This document shows positions 36,595 to 45,186 of a stretch of DNA of 64,000 nt, piece by piece (within the stretch, counting starts at the first letter, position 1; every line of letters begins with the position of its first letter). The DNA is taken from NCBI GenBank assembly GCA_963793645.1, contig CAWCAW010000004.1, positions 1-64,000 on the forward strand. The letters run 5' to 3'. The position numbers were made by a program, and so were the translations under genes. The notes below the pieces were generated by a model that searched no databases, was not told the origin of the DNA, and saw nothing but the letters and a program-made list of their open reading frames with translations. This DNA comes from CAWCAW01 sp963793645. GTDB taxonomy: Bacteria; Actinomycetota; Acidimicrobiia; Acidimicrobiales; UBA8190.

Positions 36595-38028
36595 ATGAAC
36601 GTCTTACTGATTACCCTCGACCAATTCCGCGGCGACTGCCTGTCGGCCGCCGGGCACCCCGTGGTCCGGACACCGAACCTGGATCGCCTGGCCGCCCGAG
36701 GCGTCCGCCTGACCCGCCACTACAGCCAGGCCGCCCCCTGCGGGCCCGGCCGAGCTTGCCTCTATACCGGGACGTACCAGTTCAACAACCGGGTCGTCGG
36801 CAACGGGACACCGCTCGACGACCGCTTCGACAACGTGGCGCGCGCCGGGCGCCGGGCGGGATACGCACCCACGATTTTCGGGTACGCGGACCAAAGCATC
36901 GACCCCCGGTTGTGCACGGACCGGGCCGACGCTCGCCTGTCGACGTACCAAGGCTTCCCACCCGGATTCGATGTCGGTCTCGATCTCCCCGACGAGCAGG
37001 ACGCCTGGCGGGCGTGGCTCGAGGGACTCGGCTACGGGTCGTTCGGTGATGGTGATGGCGCGCTGGCCACCGAGCCGAATCGGCCGGCCGAACATGGCGT
37101 GTCCGCCTTTCTCACCGACAATCTCATCGAGTGGCTGAGGCGCCAGGACGATCCCTGGTTCGTCCACGCCAGCTATTGGCGACCCCACCCGCCCTATGCG
37201 GCCGCCGGTCATTGGTCGAGCGCATATGACCCGGCCGACGTCCCGAATCCTGTGGCCCCTCCCGAACGCGCCACGCCCTTCAGCGGGCGCCTGGCGGCGC
37301 TGAGCGCGCCGAACGACGAAGCGCAACGCCGCAGACTGGCCGCCCAGTACTACGGCATGATCTCCGATGTCGACCATGAGCTGGGCCGCCTCTTCGATGC
37401 ACTGCATGGTCTCGGCATGCAGGACGACACGGTCATCGTGCTCACCGCTGACCACGGGGAGCAGCTCGGGGACCAAGGAACGCTGGGCAAAGGTGGCCTC
37501 TTCGAGTCCAGTTATCACATCCCGGCCATAGTGGCCGATCCCCGTCGTCCCGGAGCTCACGGGTCCGTGGTGGAGGCCTTTACCGAGAACGTCGATCTCT
37601 TCCCGACCATCTGCGACGCCATCGGCGTCGACGTGCCCGTGCAGTGTGACGGACTGCCGCTCACGCCCTTTCTCAATGGCGAAATGCCGCCGTGGTGGCG
37701 ACAAGAAGCGCATTGGGAGTACGACTGGCGTTGGGAGTACATCCCATTTGGGCCTCACCCATGGCCGTGGGACCGCCGCCTCGAGTCCAAGCACCTCGTC
37801 GTCTCTCGATCGAGCACGGTCGCCTACGTGCAATTCGACAACGGCGACTGGCGCTGCTTCGACCTCGATGTCGTCCCGGCGTGGCAGGTCGAAGTATCGG
37901 ACCCGTCCGTGCTTCTCGAACAGGCCCAACGCATGCTGACGTGGCGATCACGCCACGCCGAAAGGACGCTCACTGACATGCTGGTCATAGAAGGGGGAAT
38001 CGGTCGAGTGCCGAGCGGTGCGTCATGA
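36595..38028 (+). CDS. Sulfatase-family hydrolase, candidate phosphonate monoester hydrolase
   Basis: The 477-residue alkaline-phosphatase-superfamily enzyme has ITLDQFRGDCL (metal Asp), CGPGRACLYTG with the C-x-P-x-R formylglycine signature, HASYWRPHPPY, and LTADHGEQLGDQG plus GKGGLFESSYHIP. This signature is shared by arylsulfatases and by phosphonate monoester hydrolases/phosphodiesterases. The gene overlaps the PhnZ-like gene by 4 nt, which favours the phosphonate reading. There is no signal peptide. The ATG at 36595 begins exactly at the first strand. The 250 bp upstream show no other gene. Confidence 0.8.
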   Translation: MNVLLITLDQFRGDCLSAAGHPVVRTPNLDRLAARGVRLTRHYSQAAPCGPGRACLYTGTYQFNNRVVGNGTPLDDRFDNVARAGRRAGYAPTIFGYADQSIDPRLCTDRADARLSTYQGFPPGFDVGLDLPDEQDAWRAWLEGLGYGSFGDGDGALATEPNRPAEHGVSAFLTDNLIEWLRRQDDPWFVHASYWRPHPPYAAAGHWSSAYDPADVPNPVAPPERATPFSGRLAALSAPNDEAQRRRLAAQYYGMISDVDHELGRLFDALHGLGMQDDTVIVLTADHGEQLGDQGTLGKGGLFESSYHIPAIVADPRRPGAHGSVVEAFTENVDLFPTICDAIGVDVPVQCDGLPLTPFLNGEMPPWWRQEAHWEYDWRWEYIPFGPHPWPWDRRLESKHLVVSRSSTVAYVQFDNGDWRCFDLDVVPAWQVEVSDPSVLLEQAQRMLTWRSRHAERTLTDMLVIEGGIGRVPSGAS

Positions 38029-38549
38029 CTCGCCGCGAACTCGTCGACTTTCTGGCGGGGCTGGCCGACGTGGCTTCCGACGACATCGAGGGGATGAGCG
38101 CGCTCGATCACGGGCTCCAGTGCGCGTTCGAGCTCGCCCGCATTCGGCCGGCGGACACCGAGTTGCAGCTGGCCGGACTCGTGCACGACATCGGCCACGA
38201 GTTCGGTCCCGACGAGGAGCACGGTCGTCTCGGTGCCGACCATGTGCGCGACGCCCTGGGCGAACGGGTGGCGGCGTTGGTGGAGGGCCACGTGCCGGCC
38301 AAGCGGTTTCTGGTCAGCTCCGACCCCACCTATGTGTCGGTCCTGTCGGCGACCAGCGTGCACACGCTGCAGCTCCAAGGCGGGGCGTTGTCGCCGCAGG
38401 AGGCAGACGCCTTCGCATCCAGCCCCTACGCGGCCGATGCTGTGGTCTTGCGCAAGGCCGACGATGCCGCCAAAGTCCTCGGTCGTGTGGTGCCGCCCCT
38501 CGAACACTGGACACCACAGCTCCGGGGCGCTTCGCCGCATCGACCCTGA
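38025..38549 (+). CDS. HD-domain oxygenase, PhnZ-like (phosphonate degradation)
   Basis: The 174-residue protein matches the phosphonate-degradation HD oxygenase group to which PhnZ and TmpB belong. Likely diiron ligands are H29, H54-D55, H66, H89 and D146. The spacing of H89, K93 and D146 agrees with what I recall for PhnZ (H104, K108, D161). The family signature AKRFLVSSDPTY...LSATSVHTLQLQGG is present. These enzymes split the C-P bond of 1-hydroxyphosphonates with O2. The start overlaps the preceding stop (ATGA), giving a coupled pair. The PhyH-type partner normally needed to make the hydroxyphosphonate is not adjacent. Confidence 0.78.
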   Translation: MTRRELVDFLAGLADVASDDIEGMSALDHGLQCAFELARIRPADTELQLAGLVHDIGHEFGPDEEHGRLGADHVRDALGERVAALVEGHVPAKRFLVSSDPTYVSVLSATSVHTLQLQGGALSPQEADAFASSPYAADAVVLRKADDAAKVLGRVVPPLEHWTPQLRGASPHRP

Positions 38550-38580
38550 CCGGCCCCGCCGGCCCCCGCGCCTCCTTGTC

Positions 38581-40185
38581 TCAACGAATGTCGAGGACAA
38601 GTCCTTCCGACGCACGCAGCTTCACCGTTGCGTACACCTGCTCGCCGTCGCGCCCCCGGTCGGTAGCGATGAGGACTTTGCCATAGGCGTCGTCGATGGC
38701 AACTTCCTGATCGGACAAGTTGAGCATCACCACGACGCCAACGCCTCGACGCCACGACCATGTCCCCTCGGGAGCCGCCAGCGTGGTGTAGTCACCCGTC
38801 TGGAGTTCCGATGTCCTGGCGCGCAGATGAAGGAGATCACGGGTGAAGTTGAGCATCGACCCCGGATCACGTCGCTGATCGTCGACGTTGCACAGCGCGG
38901 TATCGCTCAAGGGGAGCCAGGGCCGGGTATCGGGCTCGGTGAAGCCTCCGCCGGGCCCGTCGTGCCACGGCATGGGCGTGCGCATGGCGTCACGCCCGAT
39001 ATAGGCCGGCCAGTACATGACCCCCAGAGGATCTCGAAGCTCGTCGCGCGCCACCGGCGAGTCGCCAAGTCCGATCTCGTCGCCTTGGTACAACACGGGC
39101 GTGCCTCGCAGGCAAAGCAGCATGAGCACCGCCAGCCGAGCCTTGGCGCCGTCCCCCTTGGCCCAGCGCGAGGCGAGGCGCGACATATCGTGATTGGAAC
39201 CGGTCCAGGCCGGCCATGATCCCGCCGGCAGCAACGCTTCGGTCCGTTCGACGATGTCTTTCAGCACGTTGGCATCGAACGGTGCGCTGATGAACGGAAA
39301 GTTGAAGGCGAGCTGGAGTTCGTCGTCGCCGGTGCCGTAGTAGTCGGCCAGCGTCTCGATCCGCACGGGCGTCTCCCCCACCAGCAGCCGGGGTTCATCG
39401 TAGGACTGCGCCAGCGTTCGCCAGTGGCGGATGACGTCGTGGACCTCGGGTCGATTGGCGTTGTAGACGGAGCGTTGCCCGAAGAGCTGCGCCTCCAGAT
39501 CGTCTTCCTCGGTGGCGGGCGGATTGCCACGAAGCAAGCGATCCTTGATGATCACATTGCACACATCGATCCTGAAGCCGGCCACTCCCCTGTCCAACCA
39601 GAACCGCATGATGCGGTCGAACTCCCCCTTGACGTCCTCGTTCCACCAGTTCAGGTCGGGCTGCTCGGCCAGGTGATTGTGGAGGTAGTACTGGCCGGTG
39701 GTCTCATCGAGTGTCCAAGCCGCCCCCCCGAAGCTGCTGACCCAGTTGTTCGGCGCCGTCCCATCCGCCTTGGGATCGGCCCAGACATACCAGTCACGCC
39801 GGGGGGACGCTGTTGACGAGCGAGAGTCGACGAACCAGGGGTGCAGCGCGCTGGTGTGGTTGGGGACGAGGTCCATGAGGACTCGTATGGCGCGCGCCCC
39901 GGCCTGCTCGACAAGTAGGTCGAACTCTTCCAAGGTGCCCATGTCGGGTTGCACGGCGCAATAGTCGGACACGTCGTATCCCCAATCGGCGTTGGGTGAC
40001 ACCGTGATGGGGCTCAGCCAGATTCCGTTGACGCCCAACCACTGGAGATAGTCGAGGCGGTTGATGATCCCTCGAATGTCACCCGCGCCGTCACCGTTCG
40101 AATCGGCGAACGAACGTGGATAGATCTGGTACAGCACCCCCGATTGCCACCATGGCGCATCGCGTTCCGACGAGGAAGTCGACAT
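38581..40185 (-). CDS. GH13 alpha-glucosidase / oligo-1,6-glucosidase type
   Basis: The 534-residue GH13 enzyme has region I DLVPNHTS, region II GFRIDVCNV (nucleophile Asp), region III LLVGET (acid/base Glu) and region IV TGSNHDMSR (third Asp), with the QPDLNW segment typical of the alpha-glucosidase/trehalose-related subfamilies. It has no signal peptide, so it acts on imported alpha-glucosides. A C-terminal beta domain is present. It lies 57 bp after a periplasmic binding protein gene. Confidence 0.9.
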   Translation of the reverse strand: MSTSSSERDAPWWQSGVLYQIYPRSFADSNGDGAGDIRGIINRLDYLQWLGVNGIWLSPITVSPNADWGYDVSDYCAVQPDMGTLEEFDLLVEQAGARAIRVLMDLVPNHTSALHPWFVDSRSSTASPRRDWYVWADPKADGTAPNNWVSSFGGAAWTLDETTGQYYLHNHLAEQPDLNWWNEDVKGEFDRIMRFWLDRGVAGFRIDVCNVIIKDRLLRGNPPATEEDDLEAQLFGQRSVYNANRPEVHDVIRHWRTLAQSYDEPRLLVGETPVRIETLADYYGTGDDELQLAFNFPFISAPFDANVLKDIVERTEALLPAGSWPAWTGSNHDMSRLASRWAKGDGAKARLAVLMLLCLRGTPVLYQGDEIGLGDSPVARDELRDPLGVMYWPAYIGRDAMRTPMPWHDGPGGGFTEPDTRPWLPLSDTALCNVDDQRRDPGSMLNFTRDLLHLRARTSELQTGDYTTLAAPEGTWSWRRGVGVVVMLNLSDQEVAIDDAYGKVLIATDRGRDGEQVYATVKLRASEGLVLDIR

Positions 40186-40242
40186 TCCCGGCAGTGTAGG
40201 ACGTCGCCGTGCGCCACTTGTTGATCGCCACGGCCCCCACCA

Positions 40243-41746
40243 TCATGACGTTGGCGGCAGTGGCTCCCAGTTCTGCATGATCACCCAGCAGACCCCCTGC
40301 GGCGGCAGATTGGCCGGCATCGGGGGCCTACAGGCATCGGTCGGTGGATGGTTGTTATGCAGAGCGACGACGCGGTACTGCGTGGGCCCGTAGTGCTTGT
40401 CGGGACCAAAACTCAGGATGGGCGAATATCCACCGGCGAAGTTCGTGATGTCGGCCATGGCCTCGGTGAAGGTGCGCCGATTGAGGTCCCGGCCCGCGCC
40501 TTGCGCGGCCGCCGCAAACAGGTTTATCTCCTGGCACCAACCCTGGACCGGCCCCTGTTCCTCGATGTAGTAATTCAGGTTTCCGGGTGGCACCTCAGGA
40601 TAGGCCTTGTGCCAGACGGCGAAGCAGGCGCGCACGCCGGGGTCGTATCCGCCTTCAGACTCGGGGCGCGTGTCGTCGACGCCGCCCAGTGTTTCGGTGG
40701 TCACCCCTTCTTGATTTTCGAGGGCCTGTCCGTATGGGAACGGGATGAGCCCCAGACCCACCTCGATGGAGGACTCGTAGTCCGACAACAGAAGCTTCGG
40801 AAAGTAGTCCTGTTGGGTCTCTTGGGCGATGTAGGGAAGGAACGAGTTGAAAGGCATGAGCGGGATCACCGACTGGACGCCGGCCGACTTGAGGCGCTGC
40901 ACGATCAACGGGGCCGCCGCCGAGATGGCCGCCGTGTCGGTGGTACTCGAAGGAATCGTGTCGACGATCGGCGTTACTCCCGTCTTGGCGCAAGTCAGGG
41001 AGAAGGTACTCGTTGAGGGCCAACTGATCGCTGGCTCGATCGCCCACCACCACGGCGACCTTTCGCCCTGGGCCGAGCAGACCGGAGCTGGTGCCCCAGG
41101 TGACGACAGCTTGCAAGATGGCGGCGTCATCAGGGCCGGTCCACCACAGATAGGGCGCCCCTTCTTCAGTCCAGTTCGTCACCGTCGTCCACTGACTCAG
41201 CAGCGGCGTGTGCCCTTCTTGGGTAATGCACAACTGATTGTCGCCGTTCCACGTGCCCACCCCGTCGAGCACGGCGAACACCTGGGCTCCGCCCTCGGTC
41301 CACTGCTTGCACAGGGCCCGCATGTCGGCCTCGTCGGTGGGATCGAAGGTCACGATCATGGGATTGATCTTGCGGCCGTAGATGCCACCGGCGTCGTTGA
41401 TCTGCTTGACGAAAAGCCTGATCGCCTTGCTTTGCTCGGAGTACTCGATGTCGCCGGCGAAGCCCAGGTTCCCTGCCAACGCCGACAGGTTGGTGACCGG
41501 GAACACGACATTGATGGAGTGGGCCGTGACCCCGACGGCACTGGTGGACGCTTGGCCCGGGGTGACGTTGGCGGGCACCGTCGTGGCGGGCGCCTGCACC
41601 TTGGGCGAAGACCCGGGCTTCACGGCAAAGACGATGCCCACGATCACGGCGACAATGACGACCACCGCTATCGCCTGCACCCCGGCCGGTCGGCGACGAA
41701 ACCGACGCCACGATCGACCGAGTTGCCCCCCCTGCGGGCTTGCCAT
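40243..41746 (-). pseudogene. Substrate-binding protein (type 1 periplasmic fold), one frameshift
   Basis: The ATG at 41746 behind GGGGGAGGAAC starts a protein with an N-terminal anchor (about 24-43) and a Leu/Ile/Val-binding-type fold: INVVFPVTNLSA, VKQINDAGGIYGRKINP, and GRKVAVVVGDRASDQLALNEYLLPDL. The frame breaks near 40987-40994; dropping one base resumes AKTGVTPIVDTIPSS... through to WVIMQNWEPL at 40243. The joined protein is about 500 residues. Both halves are unmistakably one protein. No permease or ATPase genes are next to it. It may serve with the GH13 enzyme, but the fold is more usual for amino acids or ureas. Confidence 0.75.
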
Positions 41747-41858
41747 GTTCCTCCCCCTCGTCCCGCCCTACCGACATCTCGCCACTGAATGCCGCCGGAC
41801 ACCCAACATAGACTTTTCGGTGGCCGCAGTCCCATATACAGCGTGACTACGATTCCCC

Positions 41859-41947
41859 TCGGAGCCGTGACTGGCGCGACAGGTGGAGCACCACCGGGGA
41901 GCGGCTCCACGGGCATCGTCCCGGTTATGGGCCGTGCGCCTGGGCGA
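41859..41947 (+). ncRNA. ZTP (pfl) riboswitch upstream of glyA
   Basis: All conserved pieces of the pfl motif are in order: helix strand GGAGCC (41861-41866), GTGACTGGCG (41867-41876), ACCACCGGGGAGC (41890-41902), the pairing strand GGCTCC (41903-41908), and CGCCTGGGC (41937-41945) in the second domain. ZTP/ZMP riboswitches sense shortage of 10-formyl-tetrahydrofolate and raise expression of one-carbon genes. glyA, the gene 30 nt downstream, is a known target of the class. Confidence 0.9.
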
Positions 41948-41977
41948 CTCTTGCGCAACCTCGTCCAAGGAGAAGCC

Positions 41978-43411
41978 ATGGCGGTGTCCACGGAGCAAAC
42001 CGCGTTTCGGTCGGCCCTCGAGACGGTGGCCACGGTGGAACCGCGCATCGCCGCCGCCATCGCCGCCGAACTGGCCAGCCAGCGTCGCCAACTGAAGCTG
42101 ATCGCTTCGGAGAACTACGCCTCACCGGCAGTGCTGTTGGCCATGGGCAACTGGCTCTCAGACAAATACGCCGAGGGCGTGGCGGGGCGACGCATGTATG
42201 CGGGCTGCGAGCAGGTCGACGAGATCGAACAGATCGCCGCCGAGCATGCCCGGGCCCTCTTCGGTGCTGACTACGCCTACGTGCAGCCTCATTCCGGTAT
42301 CGACGCCAATCTGGTGGCGTTCTGGGCCATCCTGGCGCGGCGAGTCGAACGGCCCTTTCTCGCCGATGTAGCGGTTGGACACGTCAACGACTTGACGCCC
42401 GAGGACTGGGCCAATCTGCGGCGCCGCCTTGGCGATCAGCGCATGATCGGGATGGCACTGGATGCCGGGGGCCATCTCACCCACGGATTTCGGCCCAACA
42501 TTTCGGGAAAGATGTTCAACCAGGCCAGCTACGGCGTCGACCCCGTTACCGGTCTCATCAACTACGACACGGTGGCGGCCCTGGCACGTGAGTTCCGGCC
42601 GCTCATCGTGTTGGCCGGATACTCCGCCTATCCCCGCAACCCCAACTTCCGGCTCCTGCGCGAGATCGCCGACGAAATCGATGCCACCTTCATGGTCGAT
42701 ATGGCGCATTTCGCCGGATTGGTGGCCGGCCAGGTGCTGACCGGTGATCTCGACCCCGTGCGCCATGCGCACGTGGTCACCACCACCACCCACAAGACGC
42801 TGCGGGGACCGCGCGGTGGGATGGTCCTGGCCGACGCCGATTACGCCGAATTCGTCGATAAGGGGTGTCCCATGGTTCTCGGCGGGCCGCTCCCCCACGT
42901 CATGGCAGCCAAAGCCGTCGCCTTGGCCGAGGCCCGCCAGCCGAGTTTCGTCGACTATGCCCATGGCGTTGTCGCCAATGCACAAGCGCTGGCCGAAGGT
43001 TTCGCCCGGCGCGGCGTTCGCCTCGTCACCGGAGGCACCGACAACCATCTCATCCTGCTCGACGTGGCAGCCAGCTTCGGTCTCACCGGGCGCCAAGGCG
43101 AGTCGGCTCTGCTCGACGCCGGCGTGGTCACCAACCGGAACTCCATTCCTGGCGATCCCCACGGGGCCTGGTACACCTCGGGCATTCGCATGGGCACCGC
43201 CGCCTTGACCACACTCGGGTGCGGGACGCCAGAGATGGACGAGATCGCCGACATCGTCACGACCACATTGCACGCCACCACGGCCGCATCGACCGCCAAC
43301 GGCCTTTCCCAGGCGCGCTACACGCTGGACGAGCAGGTGGCCGCGGCCGGTCGTTCGCGCTGTGCCGATCTCACCAGCCGGTTTCCTTTGTACCCCCAGG
43401 TCCAGCTCTGA
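41978..43411 (+). CDS. glyA: Serine hydroxymethyltransferase
   Basis: The ATG at 41978, 4 nt after AAGGAGA, gives 477 residues. SHMT signatures are clear: LKLIASENYASPAVLLAMG near residue 40, the PLP lysine in THKTLRGPRGG, DMAHFAGLVAGQV, and PRNPNF in the central part. It interconverts serine and glycine with tetrahydrofolate. The chain is longer than the usual ~420 residues, with an N-terminal extension and an insert near 135-150 (VNDLTPEDWANLRRRL), like the second actinobacterial GlyA type. Expression is under the ZTP riboswitch. Confidence 0.93.
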   Translation: MAVSTEQTAFRSALETVATVEPRIAAAIAAELASQRRQLKLIASENYASPAVLLAMGNWLSDKYAEGVAGRRMYAGCEQVDEIEQIAAEHARALFGADYAYVQPHSGIDANLVAFWAILARRVERPFLADVAVGHVNDLTPEDWANLRRRLGDQRMIGMALDAGGHLTHGFRPNISGKMFNQASYGVDPVTGLINYDTVAALAREFRPLIVLAGYSAYPRNPNFRLLREIADEIDATFMVDMAHFAGLVAGQVLTGDLDPVRHAHVVTTTTHKTLRGPRGGMVLADADYAEFVDKGCPMVLGGPLPHVMAAKAVALAEARQPSFVDYAHGVVANAQALAEGFARRGVRLVTGGTDNHLILLDVAASFGLTGRQGESALLDAGVVTNRNSIPGDPHGAWYTSGIRMGTAALTTLGCGTPEMDEIADIVTTTLHATTAASTANGLSQARYTLDEQVAAAGRSRCADLTSRFPLYPQVQL

Positions 43412-43572
43412 CGCTGATATGCGATGGGCTCTTCATCCATCCTCGGCGTCACCGGCATCCTCGGCGTTAACAGAGCCGTCATCTCGAAGACCCACGGCGT
43501 TTACCCCCTCCCCCTAGCCTGGCCAGGTACCACGCCGCGTGGCGTAACTTGCGAGGGTGCCGGACGTTCACG

Positions 43573-45141
43573 ATGTTGTTCTCCTACCAGCCGGGGCCGG
43601 GCTACGACGAGATCGTCGAGCCCGGCGGCTCAGCGCGTCCCACCGCCGAAGGGCTGTGGCGTCACCTCTCTGAGCTGGGCCTCGAGTCCCTCCTCGAGCG
43701 CCAGCAGGCCGCCGATCGCGAGATACGCACCATCGGGGTCACTTACCAGACCTACGAGGGGGACGTGGCCGTCGACCGGCCCTGGCCCTTTGACGTCATT
43801 CCCCGGGTGCTGCCCGCTTCGGAGTGGGCCCGTGTGCGTCAGGGTCTGGTCCAGCGCCTCCGTGCCCTCAACTTGTTCATCGACGACGTCTATCACGACC
43901 AACGGGCGGTGCAGGCGGGGATCGTACCCGCCGACCTCGTCACCGGTTCACCCAACTTTCGGCCCGAATGCATGGGGGTGGACCCACCCGGAGGGGTGTG
44001 GGCGCCGATCTGCGGCAGCGACCTCGTACGAGGCGAGGACGGCACCTTCTACGTTCTCGAAGACAACCTGCGTGTGCCGTCGGGGGTGTCCTACCTCCTC
44101 GAGAATCGCATGGTGGCGAAACGGGTGCTCCCCGAGCTCTTTCGCGCCTACAGCATCGAGCCGGTTGATACCTACATCGGCAAGCTGAGCTCGATTTTGG
44201 CTTCTCTGGTGCCTAGTCGCCGTGAACCGACGGTGGTTGTGCTGACACCGGGCATTTGCAACGCCGCCTACTTCGAGCACGCCTTTTTGGCGCAGCAGCT
44301 CGGCGTGGAGCTGGTGACCGGTAGCGACCTGGTGGTGCTCGACGACGACACCGTCTGCATGCGCACCGTCGGAGGTCTCGAGCGCGTTGACGTCATCTAT
44401 CGCCGGGTCGACGAATTGTTCCTCGACCCCGAATGGTTCCGGCGCGACTCCCTGGTGGGAACGCCGGGATTGATGCGCGCCTGGAGGGCCGGCAACGTCG
44501 CCCTCGTCAGTGCACCGGGGGCCGGGGTGGCCGACGACAAGGCCGTGTATTCCTTCGTGCCCGAGATGATTCGATATTTCCTCGACGAGGATCCCATTCT
44601 GCCCAATGTCCCGACGTGGAGGTGCGGAGACCCGGACGATTGCCAGTTCGTCCTGGCTCATCTCGATGCCCTCGTCGTCAAGCCGGCCAACGAGTCGGGA
44701 GGCTATGGCGTCGTGATCGGCCCGACCGCCGGCGCCGACGCGTTGGCGCTGGTGGCCCAGCGCATCGCCCAGTACCCACCCAACTGGGTCGCCCAACCGG
44801 TGCTTTCTCTCTCCACCATGCCGACGCTGTGCGACGGAGCCGTCGTGGCTCGTCACGTCGATCTCAGACCCTTTACCTTGCTCGGCCCCGACGACACCTA
44901 TGTAACCTCAGGTGGACTCACCCGCGTAGCGCGCAACGCAGGATCCTTGATCGTGAACTCGTCGCAAGGAGGCGGGAGCAAAGACACGTGGATCGTGGGG
45001 GCCACCATCGCCGATACGGAGGGTTTCGGCGCCTTGGGGGCCATGTGGAGCACGCCCGACACCCCAGTGCGGCCCCCTGATTTCGCCACCGTACGCGCCA
45101 CGGCTCCCCTGCCGGCGGCGCCTCACGAGTTCGCGCAGTAG
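43573..45141 (+). CDS. Circularly permuted ATP-grasp type 2 protein
   Basis: The 522-residue protein belongs to the CP-ATP-grasp type 2 group. GVWAPICGSDLVRGEDGTFYVLEDNLRVPSG-like sequence (about 145-178) and LVVKPANESGGYGVVIGP (about 365-382) carry the ATP and metal residues. Such proteins are predicted to make amide bonds and are linked with alpha-E and transglutaminase proteins, as in mycobacteria. The product is unknown. The ATG at 43573 is preferred to a TTG 24 nt earlier. The alpha-E/transglutaminase gene begins 45 bp downstream, so one operon is likely. Confidence 0.88.
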   Translation: MLFSYQPGPGYDEIVEPGGSARPTAEGLWRHLSELGLESLLERQQAADREIRTIGVTYQTYEGDVAVDRPWPFDVIPRVLPASEWARVRQGLVQRLRALNLFIDDVYHDQRAVQAGIVPADLVTGSPNFRPECMGVDPPGGVWAPICGSDLVRGEDGTFYVLEDNLRVPSGVSYLLENRMVAKRVLPELFRAYSIEPVDTYIGKLSSILASLVPSRREPTVVVLTPGICNAAYFEHAFLAQQLGVELVTGSDLVVLDDDTVCMRTVGGLERVDVIYRRVDELFLDPEWFRRDSLVGTPGLMRAWRAGNVALVSAPGAGVADDKAVYSFVPEMIRYFLDEDPILPNVPTWRCGDPDDCQFVLAHLDALVVKPANESGGYGVVIGPTAGADALALVAQRIAQYPPNWVAQPVLSLSTMPTLCDGAVVARHVDLRPFTLLGPDDTYVTSGGLTRVARNAGSLIVNSSQGGGSKDTWIVGATIADTEGFGALGAMWSTPDTPVRPPDFATVRATAPLPAAPHEFAQ

Positions 45142-45186
45142 ACGCCCACCCACGCAATGGCGCACCACTTGAGAGAGGAGCGTGTG

